From: Lachnospiraceae bacterium
GTDB taxonomy: Bacteria; Bacillota; Clostridia; Lachnospirales; Lachnospiraceae
NCBI GenBank assembly: GCA_017476665.1
Contig: JAFUZJ010000037.1
Coordinates: 1-56,729, forward strand
Reading direction: 5' to 3'
Length of the DNA: 56,729 nucleotides
Shown: piece after piece, positions 8,948-18,731 of the stretch
Numbering within the stretch: the first letter of the stretch is position 1
Layout: every line of letters starts with the position of its first letter
Translations under genes and position numbers: made by a program
Notes under the pieces: generated by a model
What the model saw: the letters and a program-made list of their open reading frames with translations, nothing else
The model's database searches: none
Told to the model about the DNA's origin: nothing

Positions 8948-10249
8948 GTGGAGCGCTATTTTCAACAGGAGATTGAATGTGCATCGAGAGAGGAGATCGT
9001 TGCCATCCAGAATAAAAAGCTGGTGGAGCAGGTAAAGCATGTGTGGGACAATGTGCCTTATTATCGGAAGAAGATGGAAGAAAAAGGCGTAAAGCCGGAA
9101 GACATCAAGTCCATTGATGATCTGCATAAGCTTCCTTTCTTGTCCAAGGCGGATCTGAGGGATGCATATCCTTACGGACTGGTGGGGGTTCCCCTGAAGG
9201 ATTGTGTCAGGATCCAGTCCACATCCGGAACCACCGGAAAACGTGTGGTGGCATTTTATACGCAGGCGGATATTGATCTGTGGGAGGAGTGCTGCGCCAG
9301 AGCGATCGTGGCGGCCGGCGGTACCAATGAGGATGTGTGCCAGGTATCATACGGATACGGATTGTTCACCGGTGGCCCCGGTCTGAATGGCGGAAGCCAC
9401 AAGGTAGGGTGTCTGACAGTGCCGACTTCCTCGGGAAATACGGAGCGCCAGATCATGTTTATCCAGGATCTGTCCACGACGATCCTCTGCTGTACCCCCA
9501 GTTATGCTGCTTATCTGGGTGAGACCATGAAGGAGATGGGGCTGACTCCGGAGCAGATCCCTCTGAAAGCCGGTATTTTCGGCGCGGAGGCGTGGAGCGA
9601 GGAGATGCGCCACAATATTGAGGAAACGATGGGGATCAAAGCCTATGATATTTACGGACTGACCGAGCTGTCCGGCCCCGGGGTGGCGTTTGAGTGCAGC
9701 GCCCAGACCGGTATGCATATCAATGAGGATCATTTCATCGCGGAGATCATCAACCCGGAGACGGAGGAAGTTCTGCCGGACGGCGAGTGGGGTGAGCTGG
9801 TATTTACCGCGGTGGATAAAAAGGCATTCCCGATGATGCGATACCGCACCAGAGATATCTGTAAGCTGAGCAGGGAGAAATGTTCCTGCGGACGTACTCA
9901 TGTGAAGATGGAGAAGCCCAGAGGAAGATCCGATGATATGCTGATTATCAGAGGTGTAAATGTATTTCCGTCCCAGATCGAGACGGTTCTGCTGGAGCAT
10001 GGCTATCAAGCCAATTACCAGATCATCGTGGGCCGCGTAAACAATACGGATACATTGGATGTCCATGTGGAGATGACGCCGGAAATGTTCACCGATAATG
10101 TGGGTGAGATCACAAAGCGGCAGAATGAGCTGGTGGCAGGGCTGAAGTCCATGCTGGGACTGAAGGCGAAGGTGACGCTGGTGGCACCTAAGAGTATTAC
10201 CAGAAGCGAAGGCAAGGCTGTGCGTGTGATCGATAACCGTAAGATCTGA
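8948..10249 (+). CDS. paaK: Phenylacetate--CoA ligase
   Basis: A 433-residue adenylate-forming enzyme of standard PaaK length. Key motifs are the P-loop-like STSGTTGKRV (residues about 95-104), YDIYGLTELSGPG, the MMRYRTRD hinge motif and a C-terminal swivel domain beginning RGRSDDMLIIRGVNVFPSQ. It activates phenylacetate or a related aryl acid to the CoA thioester through an aryl-AMP intermediate. In anaerobic Firmicutes such genes often accompany amino-acid fermentation genes and an ACT-domain protein, as here. The start is GTG 8948 after an AGGAGG site at 8935-8940. Confidence 0.92.
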   Translation: MERYFQQEIECASREEIVAIQNKKLVEQVKHVWDNVPYYRKKMEEKGVKPEDIKSIDDLHKLPFLSKADLRDAYPYGLVGVPLKDCVRIQSTSGTTGKRVVAFYTQADIDLWEECCARAIVAAGGTNEDVCQVSYGYGLFTGGPGLNGGSHKVGCLTVPTSSGNTERQIMFIQDLSTTILCCTPSYAAYLGETMKEMGLTPEQIPLKAGIFGAEAWSEEMRHNIEETMGIKAYDIYGLTELSGPGVAFECSAQTGMHINEDHFIAEIINPETEEVLPDGEWGELVFTAVDKKAFPMMRYRTRDICKLSREKCSCGRTHVKMEKPRGRSDDMLIIRGVNVFPSQIETVLLEHGYQANYQIIVGRVNNTDTLDVHVEMTPEMFTDNVGEITKRQNELVAGLKSMLGLKAKVTLVAPKSITRSEGKAVRVIDNRKI

Positions 10250-10267
10250 TAAAAGGAGGGGTATGCG

Positions 10268-10702
10268 ATGAGTGTAAAGCAGATTTCTATTTTCCTGGAG
10301 AATAAGCCGGGCAAGATGTGCGAGATGACAGAGGTTTTGGCTGCCAACAAGATCAACATGCGGGCGCTTTCCCTGGCGGAGACGGAGGGGTTCGGCATCG
10401 TCCGGATCATTGTGGACGATGTATATGAGGCGACCACCGTATTGAAGGACGCGGGTTATATCAACAAGCTGACAAGCGTTGTGATCGTGGAACTGCCGGA
10501 TGTGCCGGGCGGACTGAATCAGATCCTGAAGGTGTTCGCACAGGCGCAGATCAATCTGGATTATATGTATGCCCTGTCTTCGGAGACTTCGAAGAAAAAT
10601 GCATATATGGTGTTCCGGGTGGATGACCACAGAGCGGCGGAGACTGCGCTGGCGAAGGCGGGGATCCGCGTGGTCACGCAGGAGGAGATTGCATCCTTAT
10701 AA
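10268..10702 (+). CDS. Tandem ACT-domain protein
   Basis: A 144-residue protein made of two ACT repeats (about 5-68 and 72-140). Each begins with a beta strand followed by a PGxL/M-type turn (ENKPGKMCEMTEVL and DVPGGLNQILKVF). ACT domains bind amino acids and act as sensors. It lies 18 bp after paaK with a strong AGGAGGGG site, so the two are cotranscribed. It probably senses an aromatic amino acid linked to the ligase pathway; that role is inferred. Confidence 0.85.
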   Translation: MSVKQISIFLENKPGKMCEMTEVLAANKINMRALSLAETEGFGIVRIIVDDVYEATTVLKDAGYINKLTSVVIVELPDVPGGLNQILKVFAQAQINLDYMYALSSETSKKNAYMVFRVDDHRAAETALAKAGIRVVTQEEIASL

Positions 10703-10726
10703 AATCACGAAAATGATGTTGCGGGG

Positions 10727-10779
10727 CGGACTTCCGGAGGGAGTGCGCCCCCTGTTGCCTGCGGAAGATTGTTTTTTGT
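10727..10779 (+). terminator. Probable terminator of the paaK operon
   Basis: An imperfect long stem (ACTTCCG...CGGAAG outside, GGAGGG...CCCCCT inside) is followed by ATTGTTTTTTG. Confidence 0.6.
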
Positions 10780-10788
10780 AAAAAACTG

Positions 10789-10817
10789 TTGACGGACAGG
10801 GGACAATGTGTTATAGT
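10789..10817 (+). promoter_or_regulatory. Promoter of rpmG-secE-nusG
   Basis: TTGACG (10789-10794), a 17-bp spacer, and TATAGT (10812-10817), 63 bp before rpmG. Confidence 0.8.
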
Positions 10818-10880
10818 AAACAGGCGACATGAGATTTAGGTCTTTTTTTTATGCTTAAAAAACACGTGGAGGTAGGAAGA

Positions 10881-11030
10881 ATGCGTACAAAGATTACATT
10901 GGCATGTACCGAGTGCAAACAGCGCAACTACAATACAACAAAAGAGAAGAAGAATCATCCGGACAGAATGGAGACCAAGAAGTATTGTAGATTCTGCAAG
11001 ACGCATACGTTACACAAAGAAACAAAGTAA
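10881..11030 (+). CDS. rpmG: 50S ribosomal protein L33
   Basis: A 49-residue L33 of the zinc-binding type, with CxxC pairs at Cys9/Cys12 and Cys36/Cys39. It is a small component of the large ribosomal subunit. It heads the conserved rpmG-secE-nusG cluster. ATG 10881 follows a GGAGGTAGG site. Confidence 0.95.
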   Translation: MRTKITLACTECKQRNYNTTKEKKNHPDRMETKKYCRFCKTHTLHKETK

Positions 11031-11085
11031 TGTTTCTTCAGAGACGAAGTAATGTTTCTTGAAATGAATTGAGTGGAGGTCGAAA

Positions 11086-11313
11086 ATGGGAGATTCCGCA
11101 AACAAGCAGAAAAAATCTGCAGAGAATCAGTCCAAGCTTGGTGCATTCTTTAAGGGCGTAAAGTCGGAATATGCCAAGATCACATGGCCGGACAGACAGG
11201 CGACTGTGAAGCAATCCGTTGCCGTGGTTGCGATTTCTTTGGTAGTGGGAGTTCTGATCGCAGTGCTGGACTATATTTTCCAGTATGGTGTGAATTTCCT
11301 GACATCTTTATAA
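11086..11313 (+). CDS. secE: Preprotein translocase subunit SecE
   Basis: A 75-residue single-span SecE. It has a polar, lysine-rich N-terminus, the family core FKGVKSEYAKITWPDRQ (about residues 23-39), and one transmembrane helix at about 43-65 (VAVVAISLVVGVLIAVLDYI). It anchors the SecYEG channel in the cytoplasmic membrane. It lies between rpmG and nusG as in most Firmicutes. Confidence 0.95.
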   Translation: MGDSANKQKKSAENQSKLGAFFKGVKSEYAKITWPDRQATVKQSVAVVAISLVVGVLIAVLDYIFQYGVNFLTSL

Positions 11314-11335
11314 GAATAAGAGCGAGGGCGATAAT

Positions 11336-11854
11336 ATGGCAGAGGCAATGTGGTATGTAGTGCATACCTATTCCGGATATGAAAATAAGGTCAAAGCCAA
11401 TATTGAGAAGACCATCGAGAACAATCCTCATCTTGCAGAGCAGATCCTTGAGGTCAGAGTACCGATGCAGGATGTTGTGGAGATCAAGAACGGTGCGAAG
11501 AAAACTGTTCCGAAGAAGATGTTTCCCGGCTATGTTCTTCTGAATATGGAAATGAATGATGATACATGGTATGTTGTGCGCAACACCCGTGGCGTCACCG
11601 GATTTGTCGGACCGGGAAGCAAACCGGTTCCCCTTACGGAAGCTGAGATGAAACCTCTGGGCATCAAGACAGACAATGTCACCATCGACTTTGTGGAGGG
11701 TGACAGCATTGCTGTGGTTGCCGGTGTCTGGAAGGATACTGTGGGCGTTGTTCAGAAGCTCGACTTCGGCAAGCAGACCGCAACCATCAATGTGGAGCTG
11801 TTTGGCAGAGAGACCCCTGTGGAGATCAGCTTCGCGGAAGTAAGAAAACTGTAG
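11336..11854 (+). CDS. nusG: Transcription termination/antitermination factor NusG
   Basis: A 172-residue NusG with an NGN domain (WYVVHTYSGYENKVK at the start, FPGYVLLNMEM in the middle) and a C-terminal KOW domain (GDSIAVVAGVWKDTVGVVQKL). It binds RNA polymerase and modulates pausing, termination and transcription-translation coupling. The stop codon lies inside a short inverted repeat (see 11843-11892). Confidence 0.96.
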   Translation: MAEAMWYVVHTYSGYENKVKANIEKTIENNPHLAEQILEVRVPMQDVVEIKNGAKKTVPKKMFPGYVLLNMEMNDDTWYVVRNTRGVTGFVGPGSKPVPLTEAEMKPLGIKTDNVTIDFVEGDSIAVVAGVWKDTVGVVQKLDFGKQTATINVELFGRETPVEISFAEVRKL

Positions 11855-11892
11855 GTTTTCTCGAAAACTATAGGTTTTCTCAAAACTGTAGG
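11843..11892 (+). repeat. Tandem hairpin repeat over the nusG stop codon
   Basis: AGAAAACTGTAGGTTTTCT is a hairpin whose loop holds the nusG TAG. The unit is repeated in diverged form immediately downstream (AAAACTATAGGTTTTCTC) and begins a third time. A separate CCGGTC/GACCGG hairpin follows at 11899-11918 without a T run. Confidence 0.6.
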
Positions 11893-11971
11893 TATTTCCC
11901 GGTCGGTTTACGGACCGGTAAATATAAGTAACATGGGAGTGTGTTTGGCGGTTTTATGATCGCAGACATTC

Positions 11972-12016
11972 CTGGTGGGAGCGGGGACATTCAGTTCCTG
12001 CGCCAGATTACCACAT
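11972..12016 (+). promoter_or_regulatory. Putative leader element upstream of rplK-rplA
   Basis: TGGTGGGAGCG and CGCCAGATTACCACA flank a short loop and can pair at their outer ends (TGGT/ACCA) and inner CG. A GTGGGAG...CCACA arrangement before rplK is common in Firmicutes and may be a target for feedback by L1. The assignment is from memory and untested. Confidence 0.4.
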
Positions 12017-12032
12017 TATAGGAGGTGCCACA

Positions 12033-12458
12033 ATGGCAAAGAAAGTAGAAGGATATATCAAGTTACAGATTCCTGCCGGCAAAGCAACACCGGCTCCGCC
12101 TGTTGGTCCTGCACTGGGTCAGCACGGTGTGAACATCGTTGAATTCACAAAGCAATTCAACGCAAGAACAGCAGATAAGGGCGATGTGATCATCCCTGTT
12201 GTCATCACTGTTTACGCAGACAGAAGCTTCAGTTTCATTACAAAGACTCCCCCTGCAGCAGTTCTGCTGAAGAAGGCCTGCAACATCAAGTCCGGTTCGG
12301 GCGTGCCCAACAAGACCAAGGTTGCCACCATCTCCAAGGCAAAGCTTCAGGAGATCGCTGAGTTGAAGATGCCGGATCTGAACGCAGCAAGCCTTGAGGC
12401 TGCTATGAGTATGATCGCAGGTACCGCACGCAGCATGGGTATCACAGTAGAAGACTAA
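12033..12458 (+). CDS. rplK: 50S ribosomal protein L11
   Basis: A 141-residue L11 with the N-terminal proline-rich switch ([19 protein letters not shown], residues 12-30) targeted by thiopeptides and the C-terminal rRNA-binding domain (GTARSMGI). It forms the GTPase-associated centre stalk base. Followed by rplA in the usual order. RBS AGGAGGTG. Confidence 0.97.
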   Translation: MAKKVEGYIKLQIPAGKATPAPPVGPALGQHGVNIVEFTKQFNARTADKGDVIIPVVITVYADRSFSFITKTPPAAVLLKKACNIKSGSGVPNKTKVATISKAKLQEIAELKMPDLNAASLEAAMSMIAGTARSMGITVED

Positions 12459-12522
12459 CTATTAACAATTGGGAGGCAATTGTCACAAGAACATTGCCGC
12501 TGGAACCTAGGAGGTAAAGTAA

Positions 12523-13212
12523 ATGAAACATGGTAAGAAATATGCAGAGGCTGCAAAACTTGTAGACCGTGCAACTTTTTATGAGCCGAACGATGCGATC
12601 GCGCTGGTTAAGAAGACCGCAACCGCAAAGTTTGACGAGACGATCGAAGTACACATCAGAACAGGCTGTGATGGACGTCACGCTGAGCAACAGATCCGTG
12701 GTGCGGTTGTACTGCCCAACGGAACCGGTAAGACTGTAAAAGTTCTGGTATTCGCAAAGGGCGATAAGGTAGCTGAGGCAGAGGCTGCAGGCGCTGATTA
12801 TGTTGGCGGCGAGGAGCTGATCCCGAAGATCCAGAACGAAGGCTGGCTTGATTTCGATGTAGTGGTAGCTACCCCTGATATGATGGGCGTGGTTGGTCGT
12901 CTGGGTAAGGTTTTGGGACCCAAGGGCTTGATGCCGAACCCCAAGGCCGGTACCGTAACAATGGATGTTACCAAGGCCATTGCTGATATCAAAGCAGGTA
13001 AGATTGAGTACAGACTTGACAAGACCAACATCGTGCATGTTCCCGTTGGTAAGGCTTCCTTCACAGAGGAGAAGCTGCTGGAGAACTTCAACGCACTGAT
13101 GGATGCAATCGTAAAGGCTAAGCCCAGTGCATTGAAGGGCCAGTACCTGAGAAGCATCACCCTGACCAGCACCATGGGTCCTGGTGTGAAGGTGAGCGTA
13201 GCAAAGTTCTGA
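12523..13212 (+). CDS. rplA: 50S ribosomal protein L1
   Basis: A 229-residue L1 with the family signature region [18 protein letters not shown] near residues 124-141. L1 forms the mobile stalk at the E site and in many bacteria represses its own operon by binding the leader mRNA. RBS AGGAGGTAA. It is the last gene before a terminator. Confidence 0.97.
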   Translation: MKHGKKYAEAAKLVDRATFYEPNDAIALVKKTATAKFDETIEVHIRTGCDGRHAEQQIRGAVVLPNGTGKTVKVLVFAKGDKVAEAEAAGADYVGGEELIPKIQNEGWLDFDVVVATPDMMGVVGRLGKVLGPKGLMPNPKAGTVTMDVTKAIADIKAGKIEYRLDKTNIVHVPVGKASFTEEKLLENFNALMDAIVKAKPSALKGQYLRSITLTSTMGPGVKVSVAKF

Positions 13213-13242
13213 TTGGTAAAGTTCTGATCAACACGTGTTTAG

Positions 13243-13276
13243 GAAGAGGCTTGTCCGGATGGATGAGCCTCTTTTT
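13243..13276 (+). terminator. Intrinsic terminator after rplA
   Basis: AAGAGGCT and AGCCTCTT form the stem, followed by TTTTTG. Confidence 0.85.
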
Positions 13277-13307
13277 GTGGGGAAAAGAGGGATTTGAAAA
13301 GTTTCGA

Positions 13308-13350
13308 TAAAGTTTCAATAAAGTCAAAAAAAAGTTTCAATAAAGTCAAA
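13308..13350 (+). repeat. Short direct repeat upstream of the rplJ promoter
   Basis: AGTTTCAATAAAGTCAAAAAA occurs twice in tandem, with a partial third copy just before. It may be an upstream A-tract/UP-like element or replication slippage. Confidence 0.6.
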
Positions 13351-13357
13351 AAAGCAG

Positions 13358-13386
13358 TTGACAACACGGATAAATCATGATATGTT
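13358..13386 (+). promoter_or_regulatory. Promoter of rplJ-rplL
   Basis: Consensus TTGACA (13358-13363), 17-bp spacer, TATGTT (13381-13386), about 185 bp before rplJ. Confidence 0.85.
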
Positions 13387-13392
13387 AGATAA

Positions 13393-13530
13393 GGTTTTCA
13401 AAACCGAGCCGAAGACAGTAGGTGTCAAAACAAGACAATGTTTTGTTTGACGTAAGCGTAGCGCCTACCGAGGGGAGAATGATTTATGTAATTATGCGTC
13501 TTCCTGTTTTGGCAGGGAGATTTTTTATTC
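13393..13530 (+). ncRNA. Ribosomal protein L10 leader
   Basis: The 5' untranslated region contains the conserved L10-leader blocks CCGAAGACAGTAGGTG and GCGCCTACCGAGG, which pair (AGTAGGTG with CGCCTACC) around a variable hairpin. In this family the L10(L12)4 complex binds a kink-turn in the leader and lowers expression of rplJ-rplL. The downstream hairpin at 13500-13529 supplies an attenuator. Confidence 0.85.
13500..13529 (+). terminator. Attenuator hairpin in the L10 leader
   Basis: CTTCCTG pairs with CAGGGAG and is followed by ATTTTTTATT, about 45 bp before rplJ. Its place inside the leader argues for regulated early termination rather than an operon end. Confidence 0.7.
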
Positions 13531-13571
13531 CATAAACTCCTTCGGCATCAAATCTAAAAGGAGGTAAAAAA

Positions 13572-14102
13572 ATGGCAAAGGTTGAATTGAAACAGCCCAT
13601 CGTGGAAGAGATTTCCGCAAACATCAAGGATGCGCAGTCTGTTGTTCTGGTAGACTATCGCGGACTGACTGTTGAGCAGGATACTCAGCTTCGTAAGAAT
13701 CTGCGTGAGGCAGGAGTCGTTTACAAAGTGTACAAGAATACTTATATGACTCGTGCATTCAAGGGTACTGATTTCGAGGCATTGGCTCCTTATCTTGAGG
13801 GTCCCAGCGCGGTTGCAATCTCCAAGGATGATGCAACTGCACCCGCAAGAATTCTGGCTGAGTTTGCGAAGAAGGCAGACAAGCTGGAGATCAAGGGCGG
13901 TGTTGTAGAAGGCACCCTGTACGATGCAAAGGGAATGGGAGTAATCTCCAGCATTCCTTCCAGAGAGGTTCTGCTTGGCAGACTGCTTGGAAGCTGGAAG
14001 AGCCCGATCACCAACTTTGCTCGTGTCATGAATCAGCTGGCAGAAAAAGGTGGCGCATCCGCATGTGATGCACCCGCTGAGGAAGCACCTGCAGCAGAGT
14101 AA
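13572..14102 (+). CDS. rplJ: 50S ribosomal protein L10
   Basis: A 176-residue L10. The N-terminal rRNA-binding domain (LVDYRGLTVEQDTQLRKNLR) is followed by the C-terminal helix that carries L7/L12 dimers. It builds the ribosomal stalk and, with L12, feeds back on its own leader. RBS AAAAGGAGGT. The alanine- and glutamate-rich C-terminus is normal for Firmicutes. Confidence 0.97.
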   Translation: MAKVELKQPIVEEISANIKDAQSVVLVDYRGLTVEQDTQLRKNLREAGVVYKVYKNTYMTRAFKGTDFEALAPYLEGPSAVAISKDDATAPARILAEFAKKADKLEIKGGVVEGTLYDAKGMGVISSIPSREVLLGRLLGSWKSPITNFARVMNQLAEKGGASACDAPAEEAPAAE

Positions 14103-14170
14103 CTTTGAGTCGCCATGTGCGGCGAAGACAACAAATAATCTAACAAATTTTGAAAATGGAGGAAATGAAA

Positions 14171-14545
14171 ATGGCTAAATTGTCTATCGATGAGATCATC
14201 AGCGCTGTAGAAGAGCTCAGCGTATTAGAGTTGAATGACCTGGTAAAGGCTTGTGAGGAGAAGTTCGGCGTATCTGCAGCAGCAGGCGTTGTAGTAGCAG
14301 CAGCCGGTCCTGCAGCTGATCCTGCAGAGGAGAAGACTGAGTTCGACGTTGAGTTGACTGAGGTTGGTGCTGAGAAGGTTAAGGTTATCAAGGTTGTTCG
14401 TGAGATTACCGGTCTGGGTCTGAAGGAAGCTAAGGACGCTGTTGAGGGCGCTCCCAAGGTGATCAAAGAGGGTGCTTCCAAGGCTGATGCTGAGGAGATC
14501 AAGAAGAAACTTGAGGAAGTTGGCGCTAAGGCTACCCTTAAGTAA
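14171..14545 (+). CDS. rplL: 50S ribosomal protein L7/L12
   Basis: A 124-residue stalk protein: N-terminal dimerisation domain ([16 protein letters not shown]), alanine-rich hinge at about residues 38-52, and the C-terminal factor-binding domain ([20 protein letters not shown]). ATG 14171 is eight bases behind GGAGG (14158-14162) and gives the family N-terminus. In-frame codons at 14150, 14156 and 14165 lack proper spacing. Confidence 0.97.
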   Translation: MAKLSIDEIISAVEELSVLELNDLVKACEEKFGVSAAAGVVVAAAGPAADPAEEKTEFDVELTEVGAEKVKVIKVVREITGLGLKEAKDAVEGAPKVIKEGASKADAEEIKKKLEEVGAKATLK

Positions 14546-14572
14546 TTTCAGTTCTGCATGTGAAAAATTACA

Positions 14573-14616
14573 GATAACAGCTCCTGTCTGCAAGGGGCTG
14601 TTATCTTCTTTTTCTA
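14573..14616 (+). terminator. Intrinsic terminator after rplL
   Basis: GATAACAGCTCC pairs with GGGGCTGTTATC, followed by TTCTTTTTCT. Confidence 0.9.
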
Positions 14617-14689
14617 TTTATAATGTCTTAATTGATAATAATTATTGAATTCTGATTGCAAAATTCTTACTATTTCCCTGAAAAACAGC

Positions 14690-14718
14690 TTGACTATACA
14701 TCCAAGATATGGTATTAT
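14690..14718 (+). promoter_or_regulatory. Promoter of rpoB-rpoC
   Basis: TTGACT (14690-14695), 17-bp spacer, TATTAT (14713-14718). Confidence 0.8.
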
Positions 14719-14787
14719 TTACGGTGCACTATTGCGTGGAGTGGGCTCACTATGCGCAAAAATCAAGAAAAACGGGGTGAAATGTCA

Positions 14788-17700
14788 ATGGAAAAGAACA
14801 GAATACGTCCAATGACCGGCAACAAGGTTATGCGTATGAGTTATGCGAGACAGAAAGAGGTTCTGGAGATGCCCAATCTGATCGAGGTCCAGAAGGACTC
14901 CTATCAGTGGTTTTTGGATGAAGGCTTGAAAGAGGTCTTCGACGATATCTCCCCTATCGCTGACTACAGTGGCTCATTAAGCCTTGAGTTCGTGGATTTC
15001 GAGCTGTGCAGGGATGATGTGAAATATTCTATTGAAGAGTGTAAGGAAAGAGACGCGACTTACGCTGCTCCTTTGAAGGTGAAGGTTCGCCTTTACAATA
15101 AGGAGAAGGAAGAGATCAGCGAGCATGAGATCTTCATGGGCGATCTGCCTCTTATGACCGAGACGGGTACTTTCGTGATCAACGGCGCAGAGCGTGTTAT
15201 CGTAAGCCAGTTGGTTCGTTCTCCCGGCATCTATTATGGCATCGGTCATGATAAGATCGGTAAGAGATTGTTTTCCTGTACTGTGATTCCGAACCGTGGT
15301 GCATGGTTGGAGTATGAGACTGACTCCAATGATGTTTTCTATGTGCGTGTGGACAGAACCCGTAAGGTACCCATCACTGTGCTGATCCGTGCTCTTGGTA
15401 TCGGTACCAATGATGAGATCCGCGAGCTGTTCGGAGATGAGCCCAAAATTGAAGCAAGTTTTGCAAAAGACACTGCTGAGAATTATCAGGAGGGTCTGCT
15501 TGAATTGTATAAAAAGATCCGCCCCGGTGAGCCTTTGAGCGTGGAGAGCGCAGAGAGCCTTATCAATGCGATGTTCTTTGACCCCAGAAGATATGACCTG
15601 GCTAAGGTCGGCAGATATAAATTCAACAAGAAGCTGGCATTCAGAAACCGGATCAGACATCAGATCCTGGCAGCCGATGTGGTGGATCCTTCCACCGGTG
15701 AGGTGCTTGCAAGCGCAGGCGACAAGGTGACTGCTGAACTGGCCGACGAGATCCAGAATGCTGCAGTTCCGTTTGTCTATATCCAGACAGAGGAGAAGAA
15801 TGTAAAGGTTCTCTCCAACATGATGGTGGATATGACCAACTTCATCGACTGCAATCCCAGAGACTTCGGAATCCGTGAGAAGGTATATTATCCCGTGCTC
15901 GCACAGATCCTGGAGGAGTTTGGCGACAATCCCGAGAAGCTGGGTGAGGCGCTGAAGAAGAATGCGCATGAGCTGGTGCCCAAGCATATCACAAAGGAAG
16001 ATATTCTGGCGTCCATCAACTATAATATCCATCTGGAGTATGGTCTGGGCAATGACGATGATATCGATCATCTGGGCAACAGACGTATCCGTGCGGTAGG
16101 CGAGCTGCTGCAGAACCAGTATCGTATCGGTCTGTCCAGAATGGAGCGTGTGGTGCGTGAGCGTATGACCACACATGATGCGGAGGATATTTCTCCCCAG
16201 AGTCTGATCAATATTAAGCCTGTGACCGCTGCTGTGAAGGAGTTCTTCGGATCTTCCCAGCTGTCCCAGTTCATGGATCAGAACAACCCGCTGGGTGAGC
16301 TGACCCACAAGAGACGTCTGTCCGCATTGGGACCCGGTGGTCTGTCCAGAGACCGTGCCGGATTTGAGGTGCGTGACGTACATTATTCTCATTACGGCAG
16401 AATGTGTCCGATTGAGACCCCTGAAGGTCCGAACATCGGTCTGATCAACTCTCTTGCAAGCTATGCAAGAATTAACGAATATGGCTTTGTGGAGGCTCCT
16501 TACCGTAAGATCGATAAAAAGGATGCCGCAAATCCCCGCGTTACAGAGGAAGTTATCTACATGACCGCAGATGAGGAAGATAACTATCATGTAGCCCAGG
16601 CGAACGAGCCGCTGGATGAGAAGGGACACTTTAAGAACAACATGGTATCCGGCCGTTATCGCGATGAGACACAGGCATATCACAAAGAGATTTTTGACTA
16701 TATGGACGTGTCGCCGAGAATGGTATTCTCCGTGGCGACAGCGCTGATCCCGTTCCTGGAGAACGATGACGCAAACCGTGCGCTGATGGGTTCCAACATG
16801 CAGCGCCAGGCTGTGCCGCTTCTGATGACAGAGGCCCCGGTAGTGGGTACCGGTATGGAAGTAAAGACGGCGGTTGACTCCGGCGTGTGCGTGGTGGCGA
16901 AGAAAGCAGGTAAGGTGACCTATGTGTCATCCAATCTGATCCGCATGACCTGCGACGACGGCGAGAAGGCCGAGTACCATCTGACCAAATTCTCCCGTTC
17001 CAACCAGTCCAACTGCTACAATCAGAAGCCGATCGTACGCAAGGGCGACCATGTGGAAGCGGGCGAAGTGATCGCAGACGGTCCTTCCACTTCCATGGGT
17101 GAGCTGGCATTGGGTAAGAACCCTCTGATCGGTTTCATGACCTGGGAAGGTTACAACTACGAGGATGCGGTTCTTCTGAGTGAGAGACTGGTGCAGGAAG
17201 ATGTTTACACTTCCGTGCACATTGAGGAATATGAGGCAGAGGCACGTGATACCAAGCTGGGACCGGAGGAGATCACCCGTGATGTTCCCGGCGTGGGCGA
17301 CGACGCATTGAAGGATCTGGATGACAGAGGTATTGTCCGGATCGGTGCTGAGGTACGTGCCGGTGATATCCTGGTCGGCAAGGTAACGCCGAAGGGCGAG
17401 ACAGAGCTGACTGCAGAGGAGAGACTGCTTCGCGCCATCTTCGGTGAGAAGGCAAGAGAGGTGAGAGATACCTCCCTGAAGGTGCCTCACGGCGAGTATG
17501 GTATTGTAGTGGACGCGAAGGTATTTACCCGTGAGAACAGCGATGAACTGGGACCGGGTGTAAACCAGGCGGTTCGTATCTATATTGCACAGAAGAGAAA
17601 GATTTCCGTCGGCGATAAGATGGCTGGTCGTCACGGTAACAAGGGTGTGGTTTCCCGCGTGCTTCCGGTGGAGGATATGCCTTATCTGCCCAACGGACGT

Positions 17701-18714
17701 CCGTTGGATATCGTGCTGAACCCTCTGGGTGTGCCTTCCCGTATGAATATCGGACAGGTATTGGAGATCCACCTTTCCCTGGCTGCAAAAGCACTTGGAT
17801 TTAACGTTGCGACACCTGTCTTTGACGGTGCAAACGAGCATGATATCATGGATACACTGGATCTTGCCAATGATTATGCAAACCTTCCTTTTGACGCTGC
17901 AGAGGCGAAGGCTTGGAAGGCGGAAGGTCAGACCACGACTGCGGACGGCAGAGAGTGGAAGGGCGAGACCTTTGAGAGCAAGCACAAAGCGGAGCTGCTT
18001 CCGGAAGTGCTCAAGTATCTGTCTGAGAACAGAGAGCACAGAGGCGTCTGGAAGGGAGTTCCCATTTCCAGAGACGGAAAGGTTCGTCTGCGCGACGGAA
18101 GAACCGGTGAATACTTTGACAGTCCTGTTACCATCGGACACATGCATTATCTGAAACTGCATCATCTGGTAGACGATAAGATCCATGCACGTTCTACCGG
18201 ACCGTACTCCCTGGTAACGCAGCAGCCTCTGGGCGGTAAAGCTCAGTTCGGCGGACAGCGTTTCGGAGAGATGGAAGTTTGGGCGCTGGAGGCATATGGT
18301 GCATCTTACACCCTGCAGGAGATCCTGACTGTGAAGTCCGATGATGTGGTGGGTCGTGTGAAGACATATGAGGCGATCATCAAGGGTGACAATATTCCTG
18401 AGGCAGGTATCCCTGAGTCCTTCAAGGTATTGTTGAAAGAGTTGCAGGCACTTGGTCTGGATGTGCGCGTACTGCGCGAGGATCAGACGGAAGTGGAGAT
18501 CATGGAAACCGTTGACTATGGCGATACGGATTATCGCTATGAGATGGAGGGTGACCGTAAGTATGACGACTATGATAGTGATTCTCTTGGTGAGATGGGT
18601 TATCAGGCGCAGGAGTTTGACGAAAACGGCGAACTTGTAGACGCAGATGACGATTATGAAGAGGATGCAGACTTCGATGACGAAGATGACAGCTTCGATG
18701 ACGACAACGAATAA
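14788..18714 (+). CDS. rpoB: DNA-directed RNA polymerase beta subunit
   Basis: A 1308-residue beta subunit with all landmark blocks. The rifampicin pocket reads [20 protein letters not shown] followed by [10 protein letters not shown], with the usual resistance positions in wild-type form. [27 protein letters not shown] and the C-terminal [18 protein letters not shown] are also present. The last 65 or so residues form an acidic tail ending in Asp/Glu runs, beyond the conserved core. ATG 14788 (MEKNRIRPM) has GGGGTGA at proper distance; ATG 14782 is the alternative. The open frame upstream to 14656 contains the promoter and is not coding. Confidence 0.97.
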   Translation: MEKNRIRPMTGNKVMRMSYARQKEVLEMPNLIEVQKDSYQWFLDEGLKEVFDDISPIADYSGSLSLEFVDFELCRDDVKYSIEECKERDATYAAPLKVKVRLYNKEKEEISEHEIFMGDLPLMTETGTFVINGAERVIVSQLVRSPGIYYGIGHDKIGKRLFSCTVIPNRGAWLEYETDSNDVFYVRVDRTRKVPITVLIRALGIGTNDEIRELFGDEPKIEASFAKDTAENYQEGLLELYKKIRPGEPLSVESAESLINAMFFDPRRYDLAKVGRYKFNKKLAFRNRIRHQILAADVVDPSTGEVLASAGDKVTAELADEIQNAAVPFVYIQTEEKNVKVLSNMMVDMTNFIDCNPRDFGIREKVYYPVLAQILEEFGDNPEKLGEALKKNAHELVPKHITKEDILASINYNIHLEYGLGNDDDIDHLGNRRIRAVGELLQNQYRIGLSRMERVVRERMTTHDAEDISPQSLINIKPVTAAVKEFFGSSQLSQFMDQNNPLGELTHKRRLSALGPGGLSRDRAGFEVRDVHYSHYGRMCPIETPEGPNIGLINSLASYARINEYGFVEAPYRKIDKKDAANPRVTEEVIYMTADEEDNYHVAQANEPLDEKGHFKNNMVSGRYRDETQAYHKEIFDYMDVSPRMVFSVATALIPFLENDDANRALMGSNMQRQAVPLLMTEAPVVGTGMEVKTAVDSGVCVVAKKAGKVTYVSSNLIRMTCDDGEKAEYHLTKFSRSNQSNCYNQKPIVRKGDHVEAGEVIADGPSTSMGELALGKNPLIGFMTWEGYNYEDAVLLSERLVQEDVYTSVHIEEYEAEARDTKLGPEEITRDVPGVGDDALKDLDDRGIVRIGAEVRAGDILVGKVTPKGETELTAEERLLRAIFGEKAREVRDTSLKVPHGEYGIVVDAKVFTRENSDELGPGVNQAVRIYIAQKRKISVGDKMAGRHGNKGVVSRVLPVEDMPYLPNGRPLDIVLNPLGVPSRMNIGQVLEIHLSLAAKALGFNVATPVFDGANEHDIMDTLDLANDYANLPFDAAEAKAWKAEGQTTTADGREWKGETFESKHKAELLPEVLKYLSENREHRGVWKGVPISRDGKVRLRDGRTGEYFDSPVTIGHMHYLKLHHLVDDKIHARSTGPYSLVTQQPLGGKAQFGGQRFGEMEVWALEAYGASYTLQEILTVKSDDVVGRVKTYEAIIKGDNIPEAGIPESFKVLLKELQALGLDVRVLREDQTEVEIMETVDYGDTDYRYEMEGDRKYDDYDSDSLGEMGYQAQEFDENGELVDADDDYEEDADFDDEDDSFDDDNE

Positions 18715-18731
18715 AAGAAGGGAGAACCAAA

